A stretch of DNA of 64,000 nucleotides from Buddleja alternifolia (GCA_019426215.1 CM033402.1:5332001-5396000); one strand, 5' to 3'. Counted from the stretch's first letter, positions 1 to 13,253 are shown. Numbers and translations are program-made. Notes: generated by a model not told the origin, from the letters alone.

Positions 1-985
1 CATTTTCCTTTGGAGCTTCTTGTTGGTCGTGAATTGCTCGCCTCTCCAACATCCGAGGTGAACTTTGCTCCCTTTGATTTTTATTTCCTTTAATGACATG
101 ACTATCCACTGCTACTGTTTTTCTTGATATCTTCGAGCTACATAATTCCTGAAACCCATTTACTGTTATGTTCGATGGGTGAAATACCAATGATTAAAAT
201 TTGTTGAAGCTTATCAAATGGTTTCATCATATAATTTTTAGTTGAGATTAGCCGATTAGGTTATAGTCTTGTAATTTTCAATTAAACTGAGCACAACAAA
301 ATTATCTAAGAAAAGACAGTTGAATGTACCTCGATGATCTTTATTGATCAATTTTTTTTCAAAGACACGAGACATTAAAGAGTTAATTACATCGTGTGAA
401 ATTACGTGCCTTTTTGTTTGTGTATGTCTACACTAACCACCTTGATACATCCTGAAAACATGCCTAGATTTGAAAGCTTCAATTTATTAAGGGTAAATTA
501 CATGAACACCCCTTGTATGAGACTTTAATTACAAAGAAACAGCGCAAGGTTTGAGAAATAGATTACAATTTGACCTCTTCTGACATTACAATTTCATCCG
601 TAGCCAGTAGAAACAGATTAAAATTTCACCCCCTGACAGGGTGTGAGGGATTTGCAAAACCTCAGGGGGCTGTCAGTAATTACACAATAAGTGAAGGGGG
701 TGCATGTAATTATCCCATATTTGAACTCGCAAACTTTCTTGTCACCCGTTCCTTAATACTTTCCCCCCCCCCCCCCCACCTACCAAATTGATACAGGGTA
801 GAAGATATGAGCTTGTTGCCACAATCACCCATCACGGGATAGACCCTTCGAAGGGCCATTACACAGCCGATGCACGCCATCCAAATGGCAAATGGCTTCG
901 TTATGACGATGCCTCTGTTACACCAATTCCCGAGAGCAAGGTGCTGCATGATCAAGCGTATGTTCTCTTCTACAGACAATTGTAG
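1..985 (+). CDS. UBP24: Ubiquitin-specific protease, C-terminal end (UBP24-like), partial
   Basis: Deubiquitinating cysteine protease of the USP/UBP (C19) family, cut by the window edge. Two exons are visible: 1-57 (ends ...LASPTSE before GTGAAC) and 797-985 (acceptor ATACAG, stop TAG at 983-985), joined in phase 0. The last exon encodes 62 residues with the USP histidine box: GHYTADA carries the catalytic His, and WLRYDDAS follows with the conserved acidic residues. The ending VLHDQAYVLFYRQL is the usual end of the catalytic domain, so nothing is missing at the C-terminus. The 739-bp intron holds a MITE (491-716) and a C-run near 763-777. From the family, the enzyme removes ubiquitin from target proteins; the assignment to the UBP24/USP10 group is from memory of that C-terminus. 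The catalytic Cys lies upstream of the window. Confidence 0.82.
491..716. mobile_element. Small MITE inside the UBP24-like intron
   Basis: Inverted ends: the left end reads gggtaaattacatgaacac, and the right end in reverse complement reads gggataattacatgcaccc. The interior is made of short pyrimidine/purine blocks (cctcagggggc, acaccccttg). The same family recurs in two hexokinase introns (about 18225-18466 and 18986-19192). No convincing target duplication was found. Confidence 0.55.
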
Positions 986-3900
986 CTTTTTGTAATGTAC
1001 TCAGAATTCTGTTATTGCAGTCTTGTACATTTACGCTATACTAGATTCACAAAGTATAGGAAGTCGGGAAATTAATGATTGTAGCCAGTTTAACGCCATT
1101 GAGAAGTATATTTATACAGTTTCAAGCCAGCTTTACTGTGTAGTAAAAATCTCGACTGGCGAAGGATTCAGGTAAAAATATGGTATTTGTATGTTGGGTT
1201 AATTATTGAGATTTGATGAGAGGTGTTTGGAAAACTGTGAAAGGTGATTTAATTTTTGGTTGATGCATTTTGACATTCATTTGATTTCCCTTGAAATATA
1301 CCAGATTCAGCTACACTGAATATACCCTTTTTGTATTATTTTTGGTTGATCACCAAAATTTCTATTAACTTCTTCTAGAGAGAAACCGGTCGTTGTTAGG
1401 AGTTTTTGAGATTTCGAGTATTAAAGAAATTGCGACTACTTATGTGGTGGGTCCCATGAGATTTGATTTGCTGCTAGACTTGAAACTTCCTGGATTAGTG
1501 TGTCCATAGATTTGCCCATGGGCTTCACTGGATCATACTTGGGCTCGAGGACCTATAGTCTAGGTTGATTCCCCAAGTATTTATACATGTGGGGCGGAGA
1601 TACCGGGAGTCATCAAGTATCACACGGCTTCACTAACAGAGATGGCGTGGCTACTGGTCCATGGGCTTCGCCCAGTGGGATAGAGAAATTAGTTTTTTCG
1701 TTTTTTTTTATTTGAAGAACATACGATTTTCATTTACTTTTAGGGGTTAAAATATATGTTGCAAAGGAAAATTATTGACCATTTAAAACCAAGGATCAAG
1801 AAGTTTTGCCTTGTTAATTCCAATTGTTAAAACTTTTTGTTCCCAACGCATAATCTATTATTAGGAAAATCTTGTCATGTTAAAGGGATTCTAGTCATTA
1901 ATCGAAGCTCTCGATATTTAAAGAACTAAAACAACCATGGTCGTGGATACAGGCTCGTGTAGAGCTCATTACACGTGGATAAATAAATATAGTGGCTTTC
2001 CAAGTCTTGAAACTTCCTAAAAATTTACTCAAAACTTTTGAAAAAAAAAAGAAAATTAGATTTATTTAGAGATAATAAATCAAAAGTCAAACACGAGAAC
2101 CTTTAATATACTAACTATTAAGGAGTATAAGGATTTTGTTGACTTGGCAAAGTCATATTAAAATAGAGAAAGAGTCCATTGAGTTTACCTTTTAGAAGAA
2201 AATGACATGAAGCACTATGTTTGGGTGGCAAATATTGGTTATATAATATGTGTGTATATATATATATATAGCCGTCCAAAACAAATAATTGGACCTTTTG
2301 TTATTTCACCTCACCTTTTACTTTTTCCCCTCCATTTTTGTGAAAGCATCTTCGTCCTTGCATAAGTCCCCTTACGTATGCATCTTTTCTTTTGCTTACG
2401 CAATTAACTTTTTTGAAGCCAATATTTAAAGACCTTTTAAGCCTTTTTTATTATGAGAGATAAAACAAGACAAGGGGTAGAGATTTGGAATCAATATATA
2501 ATTATAATTATAATTATTTGTGTGTTTTTGGTTTTACGTTGATCTCTTTACATGAATAGTTGCAATAGGAGTCATCCAACATCAACCCAATAATTTACTT
2601 TCGGGACATGATCAGGACGATCTTCGCTGCTTTGGAAGATTTGTATTGAACGATAACATTAACTCAATCTCACTGTCGTAATACTAAGAAAATGTCAATT
2701 AAATTAAAAAAATTGTACAATAAATGTTCCTTATTAATTGTGTAGTTGTATACTATTGTATTGTGTTCGAGTAGCCAACTTGTTACTAAGTAGCTAAGGC
2801 ATGCAAGAAGTGACCAATATAACATAATATCGTACCGCATGATTGATAGAACTTTCTATTATATACATTATGTTAAACATTTAATTATTGTGGTTTCGTC
2901 TTTAATTGTGACCTTTCACGTCACTTGATTGGTCTTAGAAAAATATACACTCAAAAAAAAATATATATAAAAAAAATTTAGCCGTTTTGTTATTTATATA
3001 TAACATGTTTATTTTTTTTGGTAAATAAATAACTTGTTTATTGGTAATAAACTATGATATACAGACACTTTGAAAAGTCATCTCGTGCAATGTCGAATAC
3101 GCGCCGGACACAGACACATCATAGACACGTTTGGGACACTGCGAAAAAAGAAAATTGAAAAAAATATTTTCTCTCCTTAACATTCCAGGCAGATGCACAC
3201 TTCTTTCACAAAGTTGAAACTTTTTAAATCCTGAAATCAGCCGCTCCCTTATGCGCTCACTTCTTTCTCAAATCACTCGCTCCCACTGAAAAAAATATCT
3301 TGTCGTCGGCGACGCCGACAACTGAAGATAAGTCTCTCAATTTTGGGCTCCCAAAATTGTATCCAATTCCTCAATTTTAAACCCTAAGTATGATAATTTA
3401 TGATTTTAATTAGGCTATTTATCCTTTTTTTCACAATATTATTGTTATTTTGGTATTTTGTTATGACGAAGCTTTACCGAAATATGAACAACACTTCTTG
3501 TTTTATGTAATTGTTCCCTGCTTCTATGAATAATATGTGTATAATATGGGTCGTGTCAGAGGTATATCATGATCTAATTTTTAAAAAATTGACATATTTC
3601 GTATCCGCGCATCATTGCTTATATATAGTGAGTCGTGACATGGTGGGAACAAAGAAAAAGGAAAAAGAAGAAGAAATATAAAAGCATGCAAATTCAATTA
3701 AATTAAGAAGGTGACGCAATAGATGATGTGTCATATCTCACGTGAGTAGCGACGTGTAGTGTTACGCGGAGAATGGAGGGGGCAAAAGCGGGAAAACGTA
3801 AAAGTTGAATTGGCAATGAGCTGTCGAAATAGGAAAGCCACCAACACGCTTCAATGGGAAGTGGGTCCCACAAAGTTGGACACTCTTACCGAGATCCACG

Positions 3901-4410
3901 TGTCTTTTTCTAAGAGAGTCGGTTACATACCTGCTATATATTAAATTTAACATATTGCAATTAATTGATAAATATCACTATCAATTAAGAACTACTATAT
4001 GCGCTGTCGTTTTGAGTATAATTCAATTTTAATATTTTGGAGTGTCAACTTTACCAATAGATTTAGCCTTCATCAGCACACCCATAAGTTCTTCGAATAT
4101 GATTAAAAAAGAATCAAACTATTTAATATATGGCCTAAAATTAATTGTTAAAAATTCATTTGAAAAATATTTGTTAATAAAGCTTCAATTTTTTTTGTTT
4201 TTGCTTTGAAGATTGGATTGATTAATTGAAAATAATACAATATGTGCCTAAAATATCAAGTTACTCGATATCAACTCATGTTTAACTCCATTAAAACCTG
4301 TCCGAGCTCTATTTGATTAACAATAAAAGTTTTAACATAGTTTTAATATTGTACGATCATAATTCAAACAAATTTGAATAATATATTATTCAGCTTAATA
4401 AATGTTTAAC
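986..4410. other. Gene-free DNA downstream of the UBP24-like gene
   Basis: Begins with the 3'UTR of the UBP24-like gene. The rest is AT-rich, with a (TA)n run near 2255-2270 and no open frame that looks like protein. A short promoter-like patch at 3735-3905 is listed separately. I see no RNA gene. Confidence 0.5.
3735..3905. promoter_or_regulatory. Promoter-like patch with two G-boxes
   Basis: Two CACGTG G-box/ABRE cores lie at 3739-3744 and 3897-3902, with a gtgggtcccac palindrome at 3871-3881 between them. The patch is less AT-rich than its surroundings. No gene follows on either strand within reach, so it may be a relic promoter or chance. Confidence 0.25.
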
Positions 4411-4880
4411 TTGATATTTTTACAACCCTCCTACTACTAGTGCAATATTCTCAATTAGTTTCCTCCGCACCATCATTACTCCATCAATGTAAAATTATTT
4501 CTCTTGCCATAATGAATAGTTTCTCAAAAAAAAAATAACAATTATTCAACCCTTAATTAATTATTCTTGATATTTTTACAACCCTCCTACTACTAGTGCA
4601 ATATTCTCAATTAGTTTCCTCCGCACCATCATTACTCCATCAATGTAAAATTATTTCTCTTGCCATAATGAATAGTTTCTCAAAAAAAAAAAATAACAAT
4701 TATTCAATCCTTAATTAATTATTCTTGATATTTTTACAACCCTCCTACTACTAGTGCAATATTCTCAATTAGTTTCCTCCGCACCATCATTACTCCATCA
4801 ATGTAAAATTATTTCTCTTGCCATAATGAATAGTTTCTCAAAAAAAAAAATAACAATTATTCAATCCTTAATTAATTATT
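4411..4880. repeat. Three tandem copies of a ~157-bp unit
   Basis: Units start at 4411, 4567 and 4725 with ttgatatttttacaaccctc. Copies differ mainly in the length of an internal A-run (ctcaaaaaaa) and one or two substitutions, so the triplication looks young. No coding potential. Confidence 0.9.
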
Positions 4881-6231
4881 ATTATAAAGGATAGTAATCT
4901 TCTGGCTACTGAAAATTAGCTACATAGTTTTAGATTAGTTTAAAACAAGAATGGATCCAGGATTTACTTGTTGGGGGACCGAGCTACCATTGAAGCAAAT
5001 TTTTTGACAATTTTTGTATGTAAAATTTTACTTGAATTTTACTAGTCAAGTAAAATAACATTTTTCATGTGTATAAGAAAAAAATGATTTTCAATAAAAT
5101 AACGATAGTGGTTGCAATATTTAGAAAAAAATTGCAAACGAGTTATCGAATTTGTACTCGACGTTCTTTGAGTGCCTATTTTCATATTACTGAAAAAGTA
5201 AATACACATACAAACACATCGTAAACTCTAATTTGGCACCTAATTGCTCATATGAATACTCATTCTATTGATAGTGTTATCAAGAGCTTTCGTGATTGAA
5301 AAATATTTAATTTATTAGTAATTGAATTTTTTAACAATATTTTTCACCATACTTGATTTTATGTCTCATTTTGTTGGAGCGTGAGATTTTGTCTATTTTA
5401 TTATTAAATGCAAGCAATTAATTAAAAAATACTAATGCCTTGTTCATTATAAATAAATTACAATTAAATGAAATCAAGAAAATAACATTAAATGAAAAAC
5501 AAAAGATAAATTAACCACATATTTCAACGATATTATAATGATAATTTTTTGAAAAAATATAAAGTAACAACTATTAATTAACACTATTATCATCATTTTG
5601 TACATATGTATGTTGGATGATACTCTAAATAATTAATATTGATAGACTTTCTTGTCTTTAAATTTGTTGATTTCTTTTATTTCTCCCTAATCAACAATGT
5701 TTTTCATAGGTTTTAAGAAAGTTTTATGAATTATATAATATTCTTTTCAACAATAATTTTATAGGTTTTAGCAAAAAAAAATAATTTTAATAAACAAGAA
5801 GTTGGACTTGTTCACAATTTAACTTTGTTATTATTATTGTTACTGGTAATTACTTTTTCATCCTTCCGTTTTTCTGATAACTATTTTTTAAAAGCAATTA
5901 CATAGTCTAAGTAAAAACAAAAAAATAAGTGATGGAAGAATAGAACTCCCGACCTAATTAAGGGCCTAGGTAACAAGTTGCACACCAAATCCGCTGATGC
6001 TATTCTTTTGCTTCTATCTAAAACCTCAAATTTTGTGAAGGAAATTATATATACAACAAACCTATATATACCCGATAACGAAATTTTTGTCATATTATTA
6101 TTATCATTTTAAGTAAGAATATATATTTATCAAGAAATGAAACAATTTAATAATTTAATAAAAATATTGAATTTTACTTTTCATAAAAGTAATAAATTGC
6201 TTGATCAAGTGGAGATTGACTCGGAGGTGGT
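4881..6231. other. AT-rich gene-free DNA
   Basis: No gene recognised. The only structured piece is a tRNA-like patch at about 5925-6012, listed separately. Open frames on the minus strand here have no protein-like composition. Confidence 0.5.
5925..6012 (-). mobile_element. Possible SINE head (tRNA-like)
   Basis: On the minus strand a B-box-like ggtcgggagttctattc follows an A-box-like tggtgtgcaacttgttacc at tRNA-like spacing. It is GC-richer than its flanks. No A-tail or target duplication was identified, so this is tentative. Confidence 0.3.
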
Positions 6232-7622
6232 GTTCCTTTTGATTACGAAAGGAGACCCGGAAACCCATGTTAACCGTCCGTAACAACACGGAATCGAACA
6301 AATAATATAGTGAAAGTAAGATCGTCTCCACAGGGAAGGTTATCAAGTACCAAATAAAGTTTATCCTATTATTTAGACTATTGATTATCAAAGATTTGAG
6401 ATTTTAACTAATTAAAAGCAGAAATTTAACAAGAAAATGATTTAATTGTAAATAACTAAAACAGATATGATTAAAACGAATAATCAATTAACGAAAAGCC
6501 TAGGGATTAAGATTTCATCAAAGTATTTCTATGGATTATTGACTTTCAATGGATTATCATTCTTGTTTAAATTAAAGACCCAATTTCCTTAAATACATGA
6601 ATACTCTCCCGAGATTTTCATGAGTACCCACCTAAATTAATTAACGTCACTCCCATGATCAAAAACTAATTTAGATGAATCCATTAAGTTCTATGAATAT
6701 TGTTTACTAGTCTCATGCAAAATTACCAATATCCCTATTAAGCAATTTACACATGTCTATTAAATCCGAACCACTAAACTAATTCACCTCCCGGTACTTC
6801 TTAATTCATCTTAAATCATGCAATTGGTGATCAATCAATTACAAGCATTAAACACTCATTAATAGATAAACCAAACAAGAAATCACATCCATCAATCATC
6901 AATAATCCAAATCAATACACAAGACTACATCTTAAACCCTAGAAAATAATTTAGCTATACATAATTAAAGAAAAACAAGAAATAAATTGCATAAACATAA
7001 AGTTACTCATGTTCAACAATGGAGGATTGGAAGAATACAACTTGAGAAGATGAAGCTTTTCTCCAAAAACTCTTCTCCAAGAACTCTTCAAGATCTCCTT
7101 TCTCTCTCTAGAAGTCTTCTTTTCTCTCCAAGATCTACTTTTTTTGTAAGAATGAATGAATTCTTATCTTCCACCTCACTCTAGCCTATATAAATGTTTT
7201 TGCCACTTTTTTTTAACTAAAAAGAAGTTTTAGATACATAAATTATGTCCATCCAAGTCATAAAATCGGCCCACAAAAATATAAAAATCCGCAGCTGCAC
7301 AGCTGTGCAGAATATCTGCACAATTGTGCAGCTGCTTGTGCAGAAATTTTTCTCTTCATTTTTCTTCAACGAAACATTCTCGTTTGGCCTTTCTAATGCA
7401 TTTCTTCACATCCTCTTGGATAGCCTTCATTATTCTCGTAATAAATACTCCTTCAATTCATCAAAATCATCGCTTTTATGCCTACAAAAGCATTAAAACG
7501 ACTTAGAAATCAAAATACATAAATTAGGCTAAAAATAAAGGAAAAGACTAACAACAAGGCATAAAATAAAGATAAATGTGAGGTAAATCATAATGAAAAT
7601 ATGTAAAATATGAGACCTAACA
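6232..7622 (-). mobile_element. LTR fragment of an Athila/Tat-like Ty3/gypsy element, reverse
   Basis: Read on the minus strand it begins TGTTAGGTCTCATATT (at 7622) and runs ~1.39 kb. It ends near the block cctgtggagacgatc...gttcgattccgtg, which is typical of the 3' end of plant Ty3/gypsy LTRs before the primer site. No GCGCCGTTGCCGGGG primer site, gag or pol lies on either side and no 5-bp TSD is evident, so it is a fragment or a damaged solo LTR. The stretch near 7290-7345 is full of short palindromes such as CTGCACAATTGTGCAG. Confidence 0.6.
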
Positions 7623-7623
7623 A

Positions 7624-7862
7624 CCCACCCTCATGGATGTTTTATTGAAGATTGTCGTAGGCTAATTGCTAGACCTTGGGAATGTAAAATTAGCCATATT
7701 AAGCGGGAGGGCAATTGTTGTGCCGATGCTCTTGCTAAGTTAGGCCATAATCTTTCGAAGGGAGTCCACTTTTGGGACGACCCTCCTACTTGTATTTCGT
7801 ACCTTTTGAATGAAGACGGGTGAACTCATCACCCCCGTTGAAACCAAAAAATAAAATAAAAT
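7624..7862 (+). pseudogene. LINE 3' tail: C-terminal end of the RNase H-like domain
   Basis: One open frame of ~65 codons ends at a TGA near 7820. It reads FIEDCRRLI...ISHIKREGNCCADALAKLG, the C-terminal signature of the RNase H-like domain (RVT_3) in plant non-LTR retrotransposons; the REGN..AD motif holds the last catalytic Asp. An A-rich tail (accaaaaaataaaataaaa) follows, as expected for a LINE 3' end. The upstream part is missing, cut at the LTR fragment that precedes it. Confidence 0.7.
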
Positions 7863-10516
7863 TTGGAATATAATTATTAGTATGATCATTCATATTAGAA
7901 CAACTTATTTACAACATTAAAGTTGGAAATGAAACTTGCTATTTGTTTTTGTGTATAATAGATTGGTGAAAATTATAAATGCCTAAATGACACTACTTGG
8001 GGATATTTATATTTATTTTTCATGTTCGCAATCCCTCGATAATAAGTCCCAAATAACAATACGTAGTAACATTTAATGCGATAATCAACATCCCAGCATA
8101 TATAGTCACAAATTTAATCTCAATCGACTTAGTCGGTGCCACCCAAGTGGGCATACATAATATATTCGGTTTAAATTATTTAATTAATTATGAATTTTTT
8201 TAGAATTTCTCAAAACTCAAAATCTTGAAATAATAATAGGTAAAAACCACTTTACACTAATAATTTTGATTATATTAGAAGTTAGACTACCTAGAATCTC
8301 TAATTGAAACCACTTATAAATCATTAGAACACCTATATATTCTTCCATCTGCTACTTTAAATAGGTCATAAATAACATTGGTAAACCTAACTTCTTGACT
8401 CTTGAGCTAGTCTTCACCGCATGAGTCGTTAAGACAAAATTAATAGAGTTTCAGAGGATCTGCTCATAGTACTGCCTGCATGTGTAATTAAATGCACTTA
8501 ATGTACGTTGATTTTGGGACCGAATTAACTTAGACCGAGTAGTCTCAAATCGTCACACGAAGTAAGGTGATTGTGATTGTAGACTGCACTCGATTATAAC
8601 CAAATTGTCTACGTATATACCTACTTGATGATCAATTTTAAACGTAGTTCCCTTAATTAATATGCTTTCAATATAAAGTTCGTGTGGTATGGCCTTTGAT
8701 ATGAGTATCCAAATTTGTATATAGCTAGGAATTTACTTCCAAGTCTTTCGTCAAAGTATTAGAAAATACGATGCTAGCTCAGGAAATTTATCAATCAAGA
8801 TATATTGTAACTATAAATATGTGTTGAGAGGGGGTTTTTATAGATGTCCACGTTGTATAGATCTGATTTAAATGAAGCTACGTGGTGCCCTTGGATGCTC
8901 AAGATAAAAGATCGTATGATCCATTCAAGCTGTCTTATATTAAACATGTGGATCTTGTAGTATAATGCAAATATAATATTTTTAGTGACCTTTGTACAAT
9001 TATACAAGGGGCCTAGATACAATTAAGTCGAAGGACTATTCTATAATATTCGAGTAGATATGATCAACACTATTTACTAAACACAAGTTGGTATATATAA
9101 GTATACTTCATTTTCGATATTTAGAAAAACACAAGTCGTCTGTCGGTAATATATATGTATATTTATATATATATGTTAAACGGGTGTACAACGCAGCACA
9201 CACACATAGCATAGACTAAAAAGAAACACTTTTGAATGGGAATATATAAGAACTAGGGTCACAAACCAATCTAATCTAGTGGAATATCTTATCAAAAAAG
9301 AAAAAAAAATCTAGTGGAATAAAATATTGTTCGAATTTATATAAATTATAATTGAGTTTCAAATTTTGTATTTGAGATGATTTGATTTTTAAATATCAAA
9401 TTCAAATGAGTTTTAATTTAATTCAACACGAGTTGAACTCTAATAATATTTATATTAATAAATTATATACTTTGTTATCACTATCACTTGGTAAATACAA
9501 TACCTATGTTTTTTTTAAATTACATTTAAGTTCAAATAAATCGATTTTAATTAGGTAGAATCTTCCTTAAAGCATAGTCAAACCCTAGAGTAGTTAATTA
9601 AAGCAATGAAAAAGAAACAGAGTTTGTAATACCATATCATTATTAGAAATCTTTGCTAGATCTAATGGGGCCCGAATTCAGAGCCAAATGGAAGCCATTA
9701 GCCTCACAAATAATCATTCTTTAAATTAAAGTCTTTGCAGACATATGTGGTCTACGTCAAGACATCTCATCCATACAAGGCACAGTATTTAATAAATTTT
9801 TAAATGGATAAAAATATAAGCGATGATTTTTTTTTTAATTTGATATTTTAACTCGTATTTAATGTTTTACATAACATGTGTATAAATTTTACGTCACTTA
9901 TAAATTTTAAGAAAATTATATGCATAACGCCCCTATAAACAATAAGATACCAAATAAAATATCATCTCAAACAAATAATCCAAACTAAAAACATCTAATT
10001 AATCTCAAACCATGGTATAACTTTGTTAGTTGCAAGATCCCCCCAACCCTACAAACTCTACTATCTTAGAATTTTCCGCTTTACATTGCCTTCGTCGAGA
10101 GTCTTTCTATTTTTTATGTAGGAATATTGTGCTATGGTAAAATTTGGTTGATGTATGTTATGCATAAACGGGTTGATTGGTTATTTCATATTGTTATATT
10201 ATTGAGATAGTACTACCCAATGTATTAAATTTCAGAATCAGCGTAAATTTCTAAATAGTAAATTTACAAAAAATTTCGATGAAAATTTTGGGGATATCTG
10301 AAATATCGATTATCGAAAAATCATAATATTTTAAATGAAATTTTGGATATCTTTAATTAACAGAATTATGTATCATTTTACATTAATAATAGTGTATATA
10401 TAAATTTTATATAATGAGTTTTGTTAATTAGTGTAATTAAAATTTGTTGCATAAACATAAAATAACTTGGATTAAAATGAGATATAAGAAATAGAAGTCC
10501 ATCGAATCGGCCCTAA
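7863..10516. other. AT-rich gene-free DNA
   Basis: No gene, RNA or clear transposon end recognised. Contains short (TA)n and (CA)n tracts near 9150-9210. Short open frames are uninformative. Confidence 0.5.
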
Positions 10517-11118
10517 GGGCTCGATTGGGTGGGATGCTATTTTCGATTTCTCATTTTTCTTAGAAAAAGTAAGAAATTTTATTTCAAGAGAGTAGAAATT
10601 TGATGGTAAAAGTGTGTTTGAATGAGTTTTTTTTTAAAGAAAAAAGTATAATGATCAGGTGTGATGTGATATTTTTTTTAAAGAAAAATTGCTTTTTTAT
10701 GAGAAATGGTATAGATGAGTATTTATTTTATAAGAAAATCTAGACAAATCTAAGTTAAACTTATTGATTAAAACATAAAAAAATATATAAAGTGGATCTT
10801 ATTTTACAGGTTGCGACATTTCGAATCAAGATATATAATTTTTTTAATGAATATGTTAAGATGTTGGCGGATAAAAACTTTTTAGTTATTGGGTGAACTG
10901 TCACATCATAAATAGTAAAAGATCTGATTTTTCAAAGAAAAATTTGAGAGAAATGCCAATTAAATCTATTTTTGAAAGAAATTTGAGATTTTCTTATAAA
11001 ATATTAACTATAACATTTTTTTGAGATATTTTTAAGAGATGCCAAATATATGCATTTTTTATGAATTTTTTTTTGAAAAATCGAGAAATGGGAAATAGCT
11101 ATCCATCCAATCGGGGCC
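10517..11118. mobile_element. PIF/Harbinger (Tourist)-type MITE, 602 bp
   Basis: Flanked by TAA at 10514-10516 and 11119-11121. The left end reads gggctcgattgggtggga; the right end in reverse complement reads ggccccgattggatgga. The arms continue inward as imperfect inverted copies (ctatttt...cgatttct). A 3-bp TAA duplication plus a GGGC[TC]CGATTGG end fits the PIF/Harbinger superfamily. No coding capacity. Confidence 0.75.
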
Positions 11119-11225
11119 TAATTTATCACTTCTACTATCACAAGAAACAATTACTAACATTATAACACCAAGAAAAATAAAATAAAAAGTTAAAAAAAAG
11201 GGTAAAATTTGTAGAGTGATGGGAA

Positions 11226-11678
11226 TAGGGATGTAATTTGAGCCGAGCCAGCTCGCGAGCTTTACTGGCTCGGCTCGAATGAGCTCGACTTGAGCTCGAG
11301 CTTTTAGTCGAGCTCGAGTCTCTTTCTCTCTGAAAAAAGCTCGCGAGCTTTTCAATTTTTTAATATATATTTATTTTTATATTATAAATATTAATTATAT
11401 ATATTAAATATGCAATAAAAATAAATATTAAATATTATAAATATTTAATATCTTTTCAAAAAATAATAAAAAATTAATATTTAGGCTCAAGCTCGCGAGC
11501 CAGGCTCGAGCTCGCGAGCCTGGGCTTGGCTTGAGCTCGTGAGCTCAGGCTCGTGAGCTCGAGCCGAGCTCGTTTTTTAACTGTCGAGCTCGAGTTCGTG
11601 AGCTCAAGTATTCAGGCTCGAGCTCGAGTCTGGCAAAATCGCCAGGCTCGACTCGAGCTCGGCTCGTTTACATCCTTA
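11226..11678. mobile_element. hAT-type MITE rich in GAGCTCG words, 453 bp
   Basis: The 8-bp target duplication gatgggaa occurs at 11218-11225 and 11679-11686. The ends are TAGGGATGTAA on the left and TAAGGATGTAA in reverse complement on the right, as in hAT elements. Both arms are dense in ctcgcgagc/gagctcg/gctcgagc words, so the DNA can fold on itself in many registers. The centre (11350-11480) is pure AT. The long frames it contains on both strands come from this word repetition, not from genes. Confidence 0.88.
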
Positions 11679-11686
11679 GATGGGAA

Positions 11687-12123
11687 TTGTAGGGTTGGAT
11701 GGCAATTGCTTTTGTTGATATGCACAGCTGGAATTAGCGGATGGCAGCTGGCACCATGCACTGGCGGTGCAGGGAAATACGCAGCTACTCCGTCGCCGTT
11801 TTGCCTCTTGTTCTTTGTCCCCACTTCTCTTTTCTCTCTATTCCCAAAAATGCTAGTACATTATATAAATTTATATTACAACCAAATACTCTTGTGACTT
11901 GTGACTTGTGAGGAGGATCAAAGCAAAAGTACATAACACACACACACTCTATATATATATATATATGAATTGAAATGTCCATTTTATCCTCATTGCCTTT
12001 TTGTTATGCCTCATGTGTCCTTACTCGGTTTATGTAGGATTTCGTTTCATTTGGTAAAATATTTCATGGTTCTTCCTCATGTGAAAAGGGAAAATAGTTG
12101 GGTGCACCCAGTGTGGTCTCACA
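11687..12123. other. Gene-free spacer with microsatellite
   Basis: Contains a compound (CA)n/(TA)n microsatellite at about 11935-11967. No gene seen. Confidence 0.5.
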
Positions 12124-12837
12124 AGGGATAAATACAAAATGTCCCCTTAAATTATTTTTACTGTCGCATATAACCCCCTAAATTTTAAAAGGTACCAAAA
12201 TAGTCCCTCGTGGAAATTTTTAAGCAATTCCAAATACTTCAACCCAAACATAACCTTACAATATTTAAGCATCAAATAAACTTGGTTAATTCTTTTTTCA
12301 TTGAGCTTATATCATTTGTATCAAAATACAAATAGATTTAAATAGGATTTGTTGGTTGATACAATTAAATAACTTATAATTGAATATGATACAATTAGAA
12401 AACACAAATCTTCGTAGTTTAAATCTACAATTTGTTAATTGATAATTTGTTAATTTTATTAATTTAAATTAAATATTTTTTTAATTTATAAATTATAAAT
12501 TTATAGATTACAAGATTTAAATAATTTGTTAGTTGATAAGATTTAATTAAAGAATATTTGAATAATTATAATAATTCTTCATAATTCTTGAATTAAGAGA
12601 TTACAAAATTCAAATGATTTGTTAATTTTGAAAACTTAATTTGATAAATGCATTTAAAAAAATGAAGGAATCATCGATTAAGTTAATACAGTGCTTAATA
12701 TTGCAAGGTTGTGTTTGGATGAGAGCATTTGGATAACTCATGAATTTTCATGAGGGACCATTTTGGTACCTTTTAAAGTTTAAGGAGGTATATGCGACAT
12801 TAGGGATAGTTCAGGGGGATATTTTGTATTTAGCCCT
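12124..12837. mobile_element. Long-inverted-repeat MITE, 714 bp
   Basis: The left end reads agggataaatacaaaatgtc; the right end in reverse complement reads agggctaaatacaaaatatc. The arms stay complementary for well over 100 bp (for example ggtaccaaaatagtccctc against gagggaccattttggtacc), around an AT-rich core of tttgttaattgat repeats. No target duplication is recognised. Probably non-autonomous MULE-type by its structure. Confidence 0.75.
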
Positions 12838-13040
12838 ATATTATATATATTATTTTATTGAGTGATGCTATATACCACATTTTATATATCGATTTTTCAC
12901 TTCCTCTGCTTTTGGCAAGAAATCATTTTCAATTAATTGATTTTAATGAATTTAATACTTCCATACTTTCTAAATCAAGGGGAGGTGAAAAATCGGTGGT
13001 ATGAAAACGGTGTTATATAGCATTTTCCTATTTTATTATA

Positions 13041-13253
13041 TTTTTTTTATGTGTGTGAGTGCACCCAAGTGGGTCTGAATTAAAGTGTCCACCGTCGACA
13101 GCAGTGACTAATACCTTTTGTCGCCGGAGCTCTCCCGCTGGAGGTAAACGGCTGACCACGAAATTTGCTCCATTCCTATGGACGGGGATCAAACTCCCAA
13201 CCTTATAATTAAGAAATGAGGTGAACTATCATTACACCACACCACACCTCGTG
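13041..13253 (-). mobile_element. SINE, tRNA-derived head, reverse orientation
   Basis: Read on the minus strand: an A-box-like block (tgtaatgatagttcacctca, 13237-13217), then a B-box (gtttgatcccc, 13194-13184), then a body ending gggtgcactcac, and a T-run at 13041-13048 that is the A-tail in this orientation. This order is that of plant tRNA-derived SINEs. No target duplication was recognised. Confidence 0.6.

Noticed and set aside
763..777. C-run in the UBP24-like intron as a structural element
   Set aside because: Simple homopolymer; likely length-variable and of no evident function.
3759..3953. Opposed 61- and 63-codon frames
   Set aside because: Short, overlapping on opposite strands, no domain; the patch looks regulatory rather than coding.
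6987..7506. Plus-strand frames within the LTR fragment
   Set aside because: They lie inside a reversed LTR and have no protein-like features.
11059..11897. Open frames of 65-114 codons on both strands
   Set aside because: They arise from GAGCTCG word repetition in the hAT MITE and from neighbouring low-complexity DNA; no domain is visible.
13041..13253. A genuine tRNA gene
   Set aside because: Only A/B-box-like parts are present, without a cloverleaf or anticodon arm; the A-tail and body point to a SINE.
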